The notes: a model not told the origin generated them from the letters alone. Positions 33,956 to 44,827 are shown, numbered from the stretch's first letter. The stretch is 64,000 nt of DNA from Segatella cerevisiae (GCF_024054555.1 NZ_JAMXLY010000001.1:149656-213655); one strand, 5' to 3'. Program-made: numbers and translations.

Positions 33956-33986
33956 TTTGCATATATGACGAAATTGGTTAACTTTG
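33956..33986 (+). promoter_or_regulatory. Promoter with both elements ahead of the dehydratase activase gene
   Basis: TTTG (33956-33959) and TAACTTTG (33979-33986) are separated by 19 bases, the expected spacing for the Bacteroidota housekeeping sigma factor. It gives a leader of about 340 nt before the ATG at 34332. An open frame at 33842-34066 runs through this promoter and is not called. The rest of 33712-34331 holds nothing I can name. Confidence 0.7.
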
Positions 33987-34331
33987 CAGTTGACAGATTT
34001 CATGCTGCCGGAACTGATTTCTACAAGAGACCGGACAGAAGAGTTCACACTGAAATCCTTTCGTAAAAATATTCAAATGGTATTGTGCAAAAGGACTTTC
34101 TATCCTTCCTAAGGTAGATTTCTCAGGACTACCGCACAAGTTTCACCTGCATGTTTTGTCTTGTTTTTGATTTGAAACAGGAATGACTTGCTGAGAAAAC
34201 TCTATGCCGTGTCAGAAGGTAAAAGGATAACGAAGGGAAATATATCGTTTGGCAATAACCGAATCTGTCTGAAGCAGAAAAGCTTTGAACTAGAATTTAT
34301 TTTAAAAGACAATAGAATAAGGACAGGAAAT

Positions 34332-37300
34332 ATGAAGAATGACTTCTACAGAATAGGCCTTGATGTAGGTTCAACAACTGCAAAGATAGCTGTTTTAGAC
34401 CAGAATGACAAACTCGTATATTCGCGTTATGAACGACATAACGCGCATGTGGGGGAATGTGTCCGGTCTTATTTCGTCGACTTGCAGAAAAAAATCGGCG
34501 ATCAGCCTTTGAGACTTTGCGTGACCGGTTCTGTAGGAATGTCCACAGCAGAGCAATTGCAGATCCCTTTCGTTCAGGAAGTAGTAGCTGCAACTGTCTT
34601 TGCCAAACAGCGTTATCCTCAAGCCAAAGCCCTCATTGACATCGGTGGGGAAGACGCGAAAGTAGTCTTCTTCAACGGGAAAAATATGGAACTGCGCATG
34701 AACGGCAATTGCGCAGGCGGCACTGGCGCTTTCCTTGACCAGATGTCTGTCTTGATGGGCGTTGACAACAAGACCATGAGTGATCTGGGATTGAAGGCTA
34801 CTCATATCTATCCGATGGCTGCCCGCTGCGGTGTGTTCGCCAAGACGGATATCCAGAACCTCATGAGCCGTGACCTGCCCAAAACTGATATTGCCGCAAG
34901 TATATTCCATTCCGTAGCCGTACAGACTGTCGTCACACTGTCACACGGGTGCTCTTTCAACTCCCCGATATTGCTTTGCGGCGGTCCTTTGTCTTTCTTG
35001 CCGGCACTGCAAAAAGCCTTTGCCGACTACCTCCATATGGATGTCCGAAAGGATTTCATCATTACGGAAAACGGACAACTCATACCGGCATTGGGGTGCG
35101 CCATCCGTTCCGGCAAAGCTGATACGAAAGAAGACGAGGGCAAGACGACAACGCTGGCCCAACTGATCCTGAGGATGGATACACATACCATGCCGAAATG
35201 GAAGAGTACGCTCCAACCTCTTTTCAAAAACGAGAAAGAGCATCAGGACTGGCTCGACTCCAAGAGACGCTATGCCATCCCTATAAGACCTTTATCCAAG
35301 GGCAAACAGAAAGTGGTGATCGGCATAGATTCAGGTTCTACGACAACTAAGATCGTTGCCGTCAAAGTCCCTTCCGATAAGGCAGCCGATTCCTCCAAGA
35401 ATTTGGAAATCGTGTTCACAGACTACCGCCCCAACCTCGGAGACCCGATCAAAGCTGTAGCTGAAGGGCTGCAGAGCCTTCAGGAAAAGGCAGAGACTGC
35501 CGGAGCGGAACTCGAGATCATGGGCAGTTGCTCTACCGGATATGGCGAAGAACTGATCAAGACGGCATTCAACCTAGACAGCGGTATCATTGAAACGATG
35601 GCCCACTATCGCGCTGCTGCGCAAATGAGGCCTGACGTATCTTTCATCCTCGACATCGGCGGTCAGGACATGAAAGCCATATTCGTAGAAAAAGGCGCCG
35701 TTGTCAGAATGGAACTCAATGAGTCCTGTTCTTCAGGATGCGGCACATTTATCCAGACTTTCGCCAGCAGCCTCGGTTATTCTGTGCAAGACTTCGCACA
35801 ACTGGCTTGCCAGGCAGATGCGCCCTGTGACCTCGGCACACGTTGTACGGTATTCATGAACTCGAAAGTCAAACAGGTCCTTCGGGAAGGCGCATCTATC
35901 GCAGACATCTCCGCCGGAATATCCTATTCTGTAGTGAAGAACTGTCTCTATAAAGTATTAAAACTCCACGGCAACGAAAAACCTGAAGGCGAGATCGTCG
36001 TCCAGGGAGGCACCATGAGGAATGATGCCGTCGTCCGGGCTTTCGAGTTGCTTACAGGCGCAAATGTTTCCCGCAGCAATATGCCTGAACTGATGGGAGC
36101 TTTCGGGTGTGCCCTGCATGCCCTTTCGGGAATCCGGAATGTACAGGAGACACAGGGTAGGGCCATAGCGGAACTGGTAGAAAGATCGTCTTACGAGACG
36201 CGTCAACTGCGTTGCCACGGCTGCGAGAATCAATGCTACGTGAGCATGTATACGTTCAAAGGCGGCAACAAATTCTATAGCGGCAATAAATGTGAACGTA
36301 TTTTCAACAATCATGGCAAGAGCAAAGAGAAGGGAGAAAACATCTACATCTTCAAATATCATCAACTCTTTGACCGGCCTACAGAACCTGTACCTGAAAC
36401 AACAGGCACAGCGCCTAGAAAGATAGGCATCCCCCGGATCCTCAACATGTATGAAGACTATCCTTTCTGGAATGCTTTGCTCAGAAACGCCGGATTCACC
36501 GTTGTGTTGTCGTCGCCTTCTACCTTCTACCATTATGAAGGAGCCCTGAATACCGTCATGGCAGACAACATCTGTTTTCCTGCAAAACTCGTCCATTCTC
36601 ACATTGCGGAACTGGAGGGAAACAAAAGCCTTGAACGCATATTTATGCCTTATGTCGTCTATGAGCATAATGATGACAAACGGACGATCAATTCCTACAA
36701 CTGCCCCATTGTCTCAGGCTACTCTGACGTCATCCGCGCAGCTATGGAGCCCCAAATACCTATAGACTCCCCGGTCATCAATTTTTCAGACATCAAACTC
36801 CTGGAGAGGGAGATCATTGCTTACCTCAAGACGCTGGGTGTCTCCAAGAGCAGAGCAAAGAGCGCTTTCACTGCAGCCTTGGCTGCTGAAAAAGAATATA
36901 CGACTGCCCTCACTCAAGAGGTTAAAGACATTCTTGACCGAAGTCAGCAAGCCGGTCATCTGACTATCGTCCTTGCAGGCCGCCCTTACCATACAGACCC
37001 TCTCATCCAGCACAAACTATCGGAAATGGTCGCATCACTGGGTGTAGACGTGATCAGTGACGATATCGTCAGGGGCAATGACAAGATCAACAGTGGGGAG
37101 ACCTATCTGGTGAAGCAATGGGCTTATATGAACCGCATCATCAAGAGCGGTCAATGGGCTGCCGAGCAGGGGGACCGTGTCCACTTCGTCCAAATGACTT
37201 CTTTCGGGTGTGGTCCGGATGCCTTCATCCAAGACGAGATACGCGATATTCTGAGAAGGCATGGCAAACCCTACACTCTGTTGAAGATCGATGATGTCAG

Positions 37301-38630
37301 CAACATCGGAAGTCTGAAGTTGCGTGTCAGATCTCTTGTGGAAAGTCTCCGCTTCCATGTGGAACGCCCCAACAATGAACCGTTTGTCACGACACGGGTT
37401 TTCAGAAAACCAGATGCCCGAAGAAAGATCCTCGCCCCTTACTTCACGGAATACCTCACCCCTATCCTCCGTCCTGTACTGAAACTCATGGGCTATGATG
37501 TAGAAGTACTGCCGATGTCCAATCAGGAGAGTGCTGACCTCGGGTTGAAATATGCCAATAATGAGATCTGTTATCCGGCTACGCTGATCGTGGGTGACAT
37601 CATCAAGGCATTGAAAAGCGGAAAGTATGATTTGAGGAATACAGCAGTAGCCATGAGCCAGACCGGAGGGCAATGCAGGGCGACCAACTATGCCGGTCTC
37701 ATCAAGCGGGCTATGATTGCCAATGGGTTCAAAGACGTGCCTCTCGTTACACTCGGTGTGACTGCACATGAAGACGGAGGGGAAGAAAACGAGCAAGAAG
37801 GATTCGAAATCCATTGGGCCAAATATGCCGCCATCATCGTCAACTGCCTGCTCTTCGGAGATGCGATCTCTGAAATGTACAACGCTACCATTGTCCGTGA
37901 AGACCAACCTGGTATTTCCATGAAACTAAGGGAGAAATACATGGCTTCGGCAGGAAAATACGTTGAGAGCAATGACCCTAAGGGAATTGTCAGACTGCTG
38001 GCAAAGGCCGCCGAAGAATTCGACAGTCATGCCGTTACCAAAGAGGTGCCGAAAGTGGGAATAGTCGGGGAAATCTTCCTGAAGTTCAATCCTTTCTCAC
38101 ATGAGTTTATCGAGAAACATATCATTTCCAAAGGTATCGAGGTTGTCCCCCCGCTGCTGACACCGTTCTTCCTACAGGAATTTGTCAACGTGGAAGTCAG
38201 AAAGCATCTCCGTCTGACGTGCTCCCGCACACCGGATTTTGTCATCAACGGCATCTACCAGGCACTGATCGGCAAGCATATCAACAAGTTTAATAAGGTC
38301 GCTTCCAAGTTCCGCTATTTCCGTCCGTTCAGCAATATCTATGATGATGCCAGACAAGTGAAAGGCATCGTCTCTTTGGCTGCCCAATTCGGAGAAGGAT
38401 GGCTCCTGCCTGCAGACATCGTCAGTTATATCCGTGACGGCATCAAGAATGTCATCAGTCTCCAGCCTTTCGGGTGTATTGCCAATCAGGTGGTATCCAA
38501 GGGAATTGAGAAAAAACTGCACAAACTTTATCCTGATCTCAATTTGGTCTCTCTTGACTTCGATCCCGGAGTCAGTACAGTCAATGTCATCAACCGTTTG
38601 CTGCTTTTCCTGGATTCCATAGCTGTATGA
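34332..38630 (+). CDS. Giant 2-hydroxyacyl-CoA dehydratase activase-related protein
   Basis: The 1432-residue protein is a fusion. It holds two ASKHA-type activase ATPase domains (about 5-265 and 327-590), each with a DxGSTTxK motif and a cysteine motif for a bridging iron-sulfur cluster (GNCAGGTG near 124, NESCSSGCGTF near 463). A cysteine segment HGCENQC follows near 630, then a DUF2229 domain (about 695 on) and an HgdB-like domain (about 1040-1280, with SQTGGQCRATNY). Activases pass an electron to dehydratases at ATP cost. The substrate of this fused form is unknown. ATG 34332 is chosen; an earlier TTG at 34188 would add 48 unrelated residues. Confidence 0.88.
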   Translation: MKNDFYRIGLDVGSTTAKIAVLDQNDKLVYSRYERHNAHVGECVRSYFVDLQKKIGDQPLRLCVTGSVGMSTAEQLQIPFVQEVVAATVFAKQRYPQAKALIDIGGEDAKVVFFNGKNMELRMNGNCAGGTGAFLDQMSVLMGVDNKTMSDLGLKATHIYPMAARCGVFAKTDIQNLMSRDLPKTDIAASIFHSVAVQTVVTLSHGCSFNSPILLCGGPLSFLPALQKAFADYLHMDVRKDFIITENGQLIPALGCAIRSGKADTKEDEGKTTTLAQLILRMDTHTMPKWKSTLQPLFKNEKEHQDWLDSKRRYAIPIRPLSKGKQKVVIGIDSGSTTTKIVAVKVPSDKAADSSKNLEIVFTDYRPNLGDPIKAVAEGLQSLQEKAETAGAELEIMGSCSTGYGEELIKTAFNLDSGIIETMAHYRAAAQMRPDVSFILDIGGQDMKAIFVEKGAVVRMELNESCSSGCGTFIQTFASSLGYSVQDFAQLACQADAPCDLGTRCTVFMNSKVKQVLREGASIADISAGISYSVVKNCLYKVLKLHGNEKPEGEIVVQGGTMRNDAVVRAFELLTGANVSRSNMPELMGAFGCALHALSGIRNVQETQGRAIAELVERSSYETRQLRCHGCENQCYVSMYTFKGGNKFYSGNKCERIFNNHGKSKEKGENIYIFKYHQLFDRPTEPVPETTGTAPRKIGIPRILNMYEDYPFWNALLRNAGFTVVLSSPSTFYHYEGALNTVMADNICFPAKLVHSHIAELEGNKSLERIFMPYVVYEHNDDKRTINSYNCPIVSGYSDVIRAAMEPQIPIDSPVINFSDIKLLEREIIAYLKTLGVSKSRAKSAFTAALAAEKEYTTALTQEVKDILDRSQQAGHLTIVLAGRPYHTDPLIQHKLSEMVASLGVDVISDDIVRGNDKINSGETYLVKQWAYMNRIIKSGQWAAEQGDRVHFVQMTSFGCGPDAFIQDEIRDILRRHGKPYTLLKIDDVSNIGSLKLRVRSLVESLRFHVERPNNEPFVTTRVFRKPDARRKILAPYFTEYLTPILRPVLKLMGYDVEVLPMSNQESADLGLKYANNEICYPATLIVGDIIKALKSGKYDLRNTAVAMSQTGGQCRATNYAGLIKRAMIANGFKDVPLVTLGVTAHEDGGEENEQEGFEIHWAKYAAIIVNCLLFGDAISEMYNATIVREDQPGISMKLREKYMASAGKYVESNDPKGIVRLLAKAAEEFDSHAVTKEVPKVGIVGEIFLKFNPFSHEFIEKHIISKGIEVVPPLLTPFFLQEFVNVEVRKHLRLTCSRTPDFVINGIYQALIGKHINKFNKVASKFRYFRPFSNIYDDARQVKGIVSLAAQFGEGWLLPADIVSYIRDGIKNVISLQPFGCIANQVVSKGIEKKLHKLYPDLNLVSLDFDPGVSTVNVINRLLLFLDSIAV

Positions 38631-38697
38631 TGGATGAGTCGTAAAATACCCGTTACTTTTTTATAGTTTCCCTTGATGAGTTGTATTGATTTTTTTG

Positions 38698-38705
38698 TAC
38701 CTTTG
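38698..38705 (+). promoter_or_regulatory. Promoter -7 box for the cysE-rlmL operon
   Basis: TACCTTTG fits TAnnTTTG, 26 bases before the ATG at 38732; a TTG at 38673 is a possible -33 element at 22-base spacing. Confidence 0.6.
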
Positions 38706-38731
38706 CAGGAAATTATTGATACACCACTTTA

Positions 38732-39688
38732 ATGAGTAGAAACGATTGGACTCATAAACTAACGGATACGATAGAGGCCCTTTCCAAGCCCGAAGCCTTA
38801 AAAGGACTCTTTCATCAGCAGCGTACGGGGAATCCGCTGCCTTCAAGCAGAGCACTTGAGGAAATTATATCCTTGTCACGTTCAATCCTCTTTCCCGGTT
38901 ATTACGGGAAATCACAAGTGAATTTCAGGACTATCAGATATCAGACGGGGGTAGATGTGGAAAGACTGCATCACCTGTTGTCTGAACAGATACTTGCCGG
39001 ACTTTGCTTCATGCAGCCGGAAGAGGAGGATGACGAAAGATCATTTAGGAATCTTTCTGAAAAACACGAAAAGGCGGAAGAGATAACGATCGGTTTAATT
39101 TCCAAACTCCCGGAAATCAGAAAGGTTCTGGCTACAGACATCGTAGCAGCCTACAACGGAGACCCCGCAGCAGGCAGTTTTGAGGAAGTCATCTCCTGCT
39201 ATCCTGTCATCAAGGCGTTGACCAATTACAGGATAGCCCATCAACTGGTATTGCTGCATGTGCCGCTTATCCCTCGCATGATGACGGAAATGGCACATTC
39301 CGAAACAGGAATAGATATCCATCCTGCCGCTACAATAGGAAATTATTTCACGATTGACCATGGAACAGGTGTTGTCATTGGCGCCACCTGTAAGATCGGC
39401 AATAATGTCAAACTCTATCAGGGTGTAACTTTGGGAGCCAAGAGTTTTCCCCTTGACGCCAAAGGAAATCCGATCAAAGGCATCCCCCGCCATCCGATTA
39501 TTGAAGATGACGTCATCATCTATGCCAATGCGACGCTCCTCGGCAGGATCACCGTTGGCAAAGGGTGTGTCATCGGAGCCAACGTATGGGTTACCAAAGA
39601 CATGGCTCCCCATACGAAGAAATACAGGAAAGACAAGAAAGAAAATCTCAATTTAGACTTAGAATTTAATAATGGAACAGGAATTTGA
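38732..39688 (+). CDS. cysE: Serine O-acetyltransferase
   Basis: The enzyme acetylates serine for cysteine synthesis. The 318-residue protein has an N-terminal helical domain (about 1-190) and a left-handed beta helix (about 195-285) with the active-site motif FTIDHGTGVVIGATCKIGNN and the terminal repeat GRITVGKGCVIGANVWV. It is the longer EpsC/SrpH-like form common in Bacteroidota. No cysK gene is adjacent. Its last 17 bases overlap rlmL. Confidence 0.92.
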   Translation: MSRNDWTHKLTDTIEALSKPEALKGLFHQQRTGNPLPSSRALEEIISLSRSILFPGYYGKSQVNFRTIRYQTGVDVERLHHLLSEQILAGLCFMQPEEEDDERSFRNLSEKHEKAEEITIGLISKLPEIRKVLATDIVAAYNGDPAAGSFEEVISCYPVIKALTNYRIAHQLVLLHVPLIPRMMTEMAHSETGIDIHPAATIGNYFTIDHGTGVVIGATCKIGNNVKLYQGVTLGAKSFPLDAKGNPIKGIPRHPIIEDDVIIYANATLLGRITVGKGCVIGANVWVTKDMAPHTKKYRKDKKENLNLDLEFNNGTGI

Positions 39689-41288
39689 ACTCATAGCCAA
39701 GACTTTTATGGGACTTGAACCGGTTTTGGCTCAGGAGCTCACAGGGCTGGGTGCCCACAATGTACAACAAGGTAGACGAATGGTATCTTTCACCGGTGAC
39801 AAGGAGATGATGTACCGTGCTAATTTTCAGTTGCATACAGCCATTCGTATACTGAAGCCCATCAAGCACTTCAAGGCCCATTCCGCCGATGAAGTCTACG
39901 ATGAAGTAAAGAAGATCCAGTGGGATCAATATCTGGATAACCACAAGACTTTCGCCATAGACTCTGTCGTCTATTCTGAGAATTTCCGCAATTCTCTCTT
40001 TGTCACTTACCGGGTCAAGGATGCGATCACTGACTGGTTCAGAGAGAAGACGGAATCACGCCCGAATATCAGTGTCAGCAATCCTGACATCCGGTTCAAT
40101 ATCCATATATCCGACGAGGATGCCACCCTGTCTCTGGACTCTAGTGGGGAAAGCCTGCATCGCCGCGGCTATCGCCAAGAGAGTGTGGAAGCCCCTATCA
40201 ATGAGGTGCTGGCTGCAGGGATGATACTGATGACCGGATGGCGGGGAGACTGCGATTTCATTGACCCGATGTGTGGCTCCGGTACCTTCCTCATTGAAGC
40301 TGACCTTATCGCACATAATATGTCACCCGGAATTTTCCGTAAAGGCTATGCCTTCGAGAAATGGCCGGACTATGACCAGGACCTTTTCGACAAGATCTAC
40401 AACGACGACAGCAAGGAAAAAGAATTCAACCACCATATCTACGGGTATGATATTGATATGAAAGCTGTCAATACAGCAAAGATCAATATCCGTGCCGCAG
40501 GCCTGAGCAAGGACATCACGGTAGAGCAAGCTGACTTCAAGGATTTCACGCACCCTGCCGAAAAGAGCATCATCGTCATGAACCCTCCTTATGGTGAGCG
40601 TATCTCCACGCCGAATCTGTTGGGGACCTACAAGATGATCGGAGAGCGACTCAAACATGCTTTTCAGGGCAATGACGCATGGATCGTCAGTTACCGCGAG
40701 GAGTGTTTCGAACAAATCGGTCTGAAACCTTCTCTCAAAATCCCTCTGTACAACGGAAGTTTGGAATGTGAATTCCGGAAGTACAGTATCTTTGAAGGAA
40801 GGATGAAGGAGTTCAGATCTGAAGGCGGTGTCGTCAAGACAGACCAGGAAAGAGAAGAAATGTCTGAAAGGCACTTCAAGGCTCACCGGGAATTCAAACA
40901 GGGCATCGACGTCACCCAGGAAGAGAATGAAGAAGGTGATATCCGTTCTTTCCAGTTCCGTTCCATCATTGACGAGAAAAAGCGCCAGGACGAGGAACGC
41001 AGGAAGTCTCGTGATCATGACGACCGGAGATTCGGCAGAGATAGCGAACACGGTGAGCGCAGATACGGTAGGGATGACAGAAGGGGCTTTGGAGACGATC
41101 ATAAAGACACCAGGGAAAGTTATGGAGAGCGTCACTTCAAATCCAGGTTCAGTGACGACCATTACGGCGATCATAAAAGACCTTCACGCTTCGGGAGCAA
41201 CCGACGTGACTCAGCAAGAGGCGATCAGGATGGTGAAAAGAAATTTAGAACACCACACAATTTCAAGAAAGAAGATGATAAAGAATAG
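39672..41288 (+). CDS. rlmL: THUMP-domain 23S rRNA guanine-N2 methyltransferase, RlmL-like
   Basis: The enzyme methylates a guanine of 23S rRNA (G2445 in Escherichia coli). The 538-residue protein has an N-terminal THUMP domain (about 45-155), a SAM-binding motif DPMCGSGTFLIEA (198-210) and the catalytic NPPYGER (304-310). It lacks the second methyltransferase domain (RlmK) of the E. coli protein. From about residue 420 the tail is charged, rich in Arg, Asp, Gly and His, with repeated RRYGRD/RRFGRD units, probably disordered and RNA-binding. It overlaps the DPP IV gene by 14 bases. Confidence 0.92.
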   Translation: MEQEFELIAKTFMGLEPVLAQELTGLGAHNVQQGRRMVSFTGDKEMMYRANFQLHTAIRILKPIKHFKAHSADEVYDEVKKIQWDQYLDNHKTFAIDSVVYSENFRNSLFVTYRVKDAITDWFREKTESRPNISVSNPDIRFNIHISDEDATLSLDSSGESLHRRGYRQESVEAPINEVLAAGMILMTGWRGDCDFIDPMCGSGTFLIEADLIAHNMSPGIFRKGYAFEKWPDYDQDLFDKIYNDDSKEKEFNHHIYGYDIDMKAVNTAKINIRAAGLSKDITVEQADFKDFTHPAEKSIIVMNPPYGERISTPNLLGTYKMIGERLKHAFQGNDAWIVSYREECFEQIGLKPSLKIPLYNGSLECEFRKYSIFEGRMKEFRSEGGVVKTDQEREEMSERHFKAHREFKQGIDVTQEENEEGDIRSFQFRSIIDEKKRQDEERRKSRDHDDRRFGRDSEHGERRYGRDDRRGFGDDHKDTRESYGERHFKSRFSDDHYGDHKRPSRFGSNRRDSARGDQDGEKKFRTPHNFKKEDDKE

Positions 41289-43509
41289 TTTTTTTCTGTT
41301 CGTGTTTCTCATGACTGCATTGACTGCATCCGCACAAACAAATTCAGGTTCACTTAAGACCTTGACACTGGAAGACCTCAACTTCGGAGGCAACAACTAT
41401 GCTCGCATGACTCCGAAGAACCGGTGGACCACATGGTGGGGCGACCAACTTGTCCGGCAGGACATGGAAGCCTGCTATTTGGTCAACCCGACTACGGGGA
41501 AAGAGAAAGTACTCTTTACTTTGGAAAATCTGAACCGCTGGATAGGCGCGTCCGATTCTAATAAGGTGCACTCCCTCTATTATGTCTCGTTCCCCTATGC
41601 CGATAAAAGTCTGGCACTGGTACAAACACCTAAGGAGCGGATCCTGGTCAACTTCAAGTCAGGTAAAGTATCATGGCGCCAGAATAGTTCAGGTGAAACT
41701 CATCAGGAATGGTGCCCGGCATCCAAAGCCGTTGCCTTTGTCAAGGATAATCAACTCTTTGTCGCTGATGCCAAAGGCAAGGTGAACCAGTTGACGACGG
41801 ACGGCTCCCGAGATATTGTCTATGGTCAAAGCGTACATCGGGACGAGTTTGGCATATCCAAAGGTACATACTGGAGTCCTGACGGACAAAAACTGGCATT
41901 CTACAGAATGGACCAGAGCATGGTCACTGACTATCCTCTGGTGAATATCCCTGAACTGGACTGGACTCCCGAGAAGGGTCAAAGCAGGATGGCGACACTG
42001 GCTCCGGAGAAATACCCTATGGCAGGAGAAACTTCCCATAAGGTCACTGTAGGAGTCTATGACCTCAAGACCGGACACATCGTCTATCTGAAAGCCGGTG
42101 ATCCGACAGACCGCTATTTCACAAATATCGCCTGGAATCCTGCAGGCACAGTCATCTATATATTCGAACTGAACCGTGACCAGAATGACTGCAGACTGGT
42201 GAGTTATAATGCCCAGACCGGAGATAAGATAGCCGAACTCTACAGAGAGACGGATGACAAATATGTAGAACCCCTCCACCCTGTCACGTTTCTGCCTTGG
42301 AATCCTGAGGAATTCCTCATCCAAAGCAGGAAAGACGGCTACAATCATTTCTACCTCTTCAATACACAAGGCAAACAACTCAAGCAGGTCACCTCAGGGA
42401 AATGGGAAGTGCTGAACTTTCTAGGTTTCAATACGAAAGAACACGCTATCATCATAGAATCCAACGAGTGCAATCCCATTCAGAAAAACATCTTCATGGT
42501 CAATATTGACAATGGCAAACGCACGTTGATGGATGCTGACGGCAAAGGATGGCATGACGGTTCTGCCAGTACGGGTGGAAAATATATCTACGACAACTAC
42601 TCCACCCCTACTATCCCAAGAAAAATTGCCATTGTAGATACAGAGAACGGACACAAGACACCTTATTATACAGCAGCAGATCCCTGGAAGGGATATACAG
42701 TACCAACGTATGAATGTGGCACGATCAAAGCGGCAGACGGGGTGACAGATCTCTACTACCGTATGGTCAAACCGATCCATTTTGATCCGAAAAAGAAATA
42801 TCCGACCATCATTTACGTCTATGGCGGACCTCACGCTCATAATGTTGACGCTAGGTGGCACTACTGTTCTAGAGGTTGGGAGACCTATATGGCAGAACAC
42901 GGCTACCTGCTCTTCATCCTCGACAATCGGGGCAGTGAGAACAGAGGCAAAGCCTTCGAGCAAGTGACGTTCCGGCATCTGGGCCAAGAAGAGATGAAAG
43001 ATCAGATGAAAGGCGTGGACTTTCTGAAGAGTCTGCCTTATGTAGACGCTGACAGATTAGGTGTCCACGGCTGGAGTTTCGGCGGATTCATGACCGTTTC
43101 ACTGATGACCAATTATCCGGACGTCTTCAAAGTTGGAGTCGCCGGCGGTCCTGTGATCGACTGGAAATTCTATGAGGTCATGTATGGGGAACGCTATATG
43201 GATACGCCCCAGACCAACCCGGAAGGTTATAAACAAACAAGTTTGCTGTACAAAGCCAAAGACCTGAAAGGCAAACTGGAGATCATCATGGGGACGAATG
43301 ACCCTGTAGTGCTGCCGCAGAACGAACTCTCATTCCTGAAAGCCTGTATTGCAGCCGGCACACAACCCGATTTCTTCGTCTATCCGGGAGAGCCTCATAA
43401 TATGCGTGGGCACCAAAGCACACACCTGCACGAAAGAATCAGCCAGTACTTCTTCGATTACCTTCCCTCTGATCCGGAATATAGTCAGAAACCGACTGTA
43501 AAACCTTGA
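41275..43509 (+). CDS. Dipeptidyl peptidase IV, S9B family, exported
   Basis: The enzyme cleaves X-Pro dipeptides from peptide N-termini in the periplasm or at the surface. The 744-residue protein has a signal peptide (about 1-20, ending ASAQ), an eight-bladed beta-propeller (about 50-480) and an alpha/beta-hydrolase domain with the triad Ser601 (GWSFGG), Asp676 (GTNDP) and His708 (GEPHN). The start is the ATG at 41275, inside the end of rlmL; the open frame extends further upstream but only as an off-frame reading of the rlmL tail. Confidence 0.94.
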   Translation: MIKNSFFLFVFLMTALTASAQTNSGSLKTLTLEDLNFGGNNYARMTPKNRWTTWWGDQLVRQDMEACYLVNPTTGKEKVLFTLENLNRWIGASDSNKVHSLYYVSFPYADKSLALVQTPKERILVNFKSGKVSWRQNSSGETHQEWCPASKAVAFVKDNQLFVADAKGKVNQLTTDGSRDIVYGQSVHRDEFGISKGTYWSPDGQKLAFYRMDQSMVTDYPLVNIPELDWTPEKGQSRMATLAPEKYPMAGETSHKVTVGVYDLKTGHIVYLKAGDPTDRYFTNIAWNPAGTVIYIFELNRDQNDCRLVSYNAQTGDKIAELYRETDDKYVEPLHPVTFLPWNPEEFLIQSRKDGYNHFYLFNTQGKQLKQVTSGKWEVLNFLGFNTKEHAIIIESNECNPIQKNIFMVNIDNGKRTLMDADGKGWHDGSASTGGKYIYDNYSTPTIPRKIAIVDTENGHKTPYYTAADPWKGYTVPTYECGTIKAADGVTDLYYRMVKPIHFDPKKKYPTIIYVYGGPHAHNVDARWHYCSRGWETYMAEHGYLLFILDNRGSENRGKAFEQVTFRHLGQEEMKDQMKGVDFLKSLPYVDADRLGVHGWSFGGFMTVSLMTNYPDVFKVGVAGGPVIDWKFYEVMYGERYMDTPQTNPEGYKQTSLLYKAKDLKGKLEIIMGTNDPVVLPQNELSFLKACIAAGTQPDFFVYPGEPHNMRGHQSTHLHERISQYFFDYLPSDPEYSQKPTVKP

Positions 43510-43558
43510 ATGGCATACCCATAAAACAAAGATTGTCTATCATAAAAACGGATGAGTT

Positions 43559-44827
43559 ATGAAAATACTATTGTTAGGAGGAGGGGGCAGAGAACACGCT
43601 TTGGCGTGGAAGATTTCACAGAGTAAGAAAACCTGCAAACTCTATATTGCTCCCGGTAATGCAGGTACGGCATCTTTAGGGGAAAATGTTGCATTGGATG
43701 AAAACGACTTTGACAGCATCAAGACTTTTGCCTTGGAGAAATCTGTCGATATGGTTGTAGTAGGTCCTGAAGTCCCTTTGGTGAACGGCATCGCTGACGC
43801 GTTCAAGAAAGATCCGAAGACCCGCAATATCATGTTCATAGGCCCATCTGCAGCAGGAGCCAAACTCGAAGGTTCCAAGAACTTTGCCAAAGGTTTTATG
43901 ATCAGACATCATATTCCTACAGCCAGATACCAGACTTTTGACGGTGCTCACATTCAGGAAGGTCTCCACTTTCTGGAAACCATCCGTCCCCCTTATGTCC
44001 TGAAAGCTGACGGACTGGCAGCAGGAAAGGGCGTCCTCATTGTCAATGACCTGAAAGAGGCTCAGAAAGAATTTCAGGAAATGCTGCATGGCCTATTCGG
44101 CAACGCCAGTGCATCGGTTGTCATAGAAGAATTTTTGAAGGGCATTGAATGTTCCGTTTTCGTCCTGACTGACGGCCTTCACTATCAGATCCTTCCGGAA
44201 GCAAAAGACTATAAGCGCATCGGTGAACACGATACCGGTCTGAACACCGGCGGAATGGGAAGTATCTCTCCCGTTCCTTTTGCAGATAAGACATGGATGA
44301 AAAAGGTCGAAGATCGTATCATCCGCCCTACTATACAAGGGCTGCAGGAAGAGAAACTGGACTACAAGGGGTTCATCTTCTTTGGACTGATCAATGTCGA
44401 AGGTGAACCGATGGTCATCGAATACAACTGTCGTATGGGAGACCCGGAGACACAAAGCGTCATGCTCCGTCTGAAAACGGACATTGTCGATCTCTTTGAA
44501 GGTGTCGCACATGGAAATCTCGATGCCTACCATATCGAGCAAGATCCCCGCAGCGCTGCCTGTGTCATGCTCGTCAGCGGAGGCTATCCTCAAGATTACA
44601 CCAAAGGTTATCACATCACAGGACTGGGCCAAGTCGAAGGCAGTATCGTCTTCCACAGCGGTACAACAGCCAAGGACGGCAAGGTCATCACTGCCGGAGG
44701 ACGAGTCCTGTCGGTAGTAAGTTTGGGAAAGGACAAGAATGAAGCGCTGCGGAAGACTTACGCAGAAGTGCAGAAGATACATTGGAAGGACCAGTATTAT
44801 CGCAAGGATATAGGTCAGGACTTATAG
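43559..44827 (+). CDS. purD: Phosphoribosylamine-glycine ligase
   Basis: PurD catalyses the second step of purine synthesis, joining glycine to phosphoribosylamine with ATP. The 422-residue protein starts [18 protein letters not shown] and has the ATP-grasp features [28 protein letters not shown] and the signature [13 protein letters not shown]. Length is standard. It lies 49 bases after the DPP IV gene and before a membrane-protein gene. Confidence 0.96.
   Translation: MKILLLGGGGREHALAWKISQSKKTCKLYIAPGNAGTASLGENVALDENDFDSIKTFALEKSVDMVVVGPEVPLVNGIADAFKKDPKTRNIMFIGPSAAGAKLEGSKNFAKGFMIRHHIPTARYQTFDGAHIQEGLHFLETIRPPYVLKADGLAAGKGVLIVNDLKEAQKEFQEMLHGLFGNASASVVIEEFLKGIECSVFVLTDGLHYQILPEAKDYKRIGEHDTGLNTGGMGSISPVPFADKTWMKKVEDRIIRPTIQGLQEEKLDYKGFIFFGLINVEGEPMVIEYNCRMGDPETQSVMLRLKTDIVDLFEGVAHGNLDAYHIEQDPRSAACVMLVSGGYPQDYTKGYHITGLGQVEGSIVFHSGTTAKDGKVITAGGRVLSVVSLGKDKNEALRKTYAEVQKIHWKDQYYRKDIGQDL

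Noticed and set aside
33842..34066. Plus-strand open frame of 74 codons before the activase gene
   Set aside because: It spans a well-formed promoter for the downstream gene and has no domain features.
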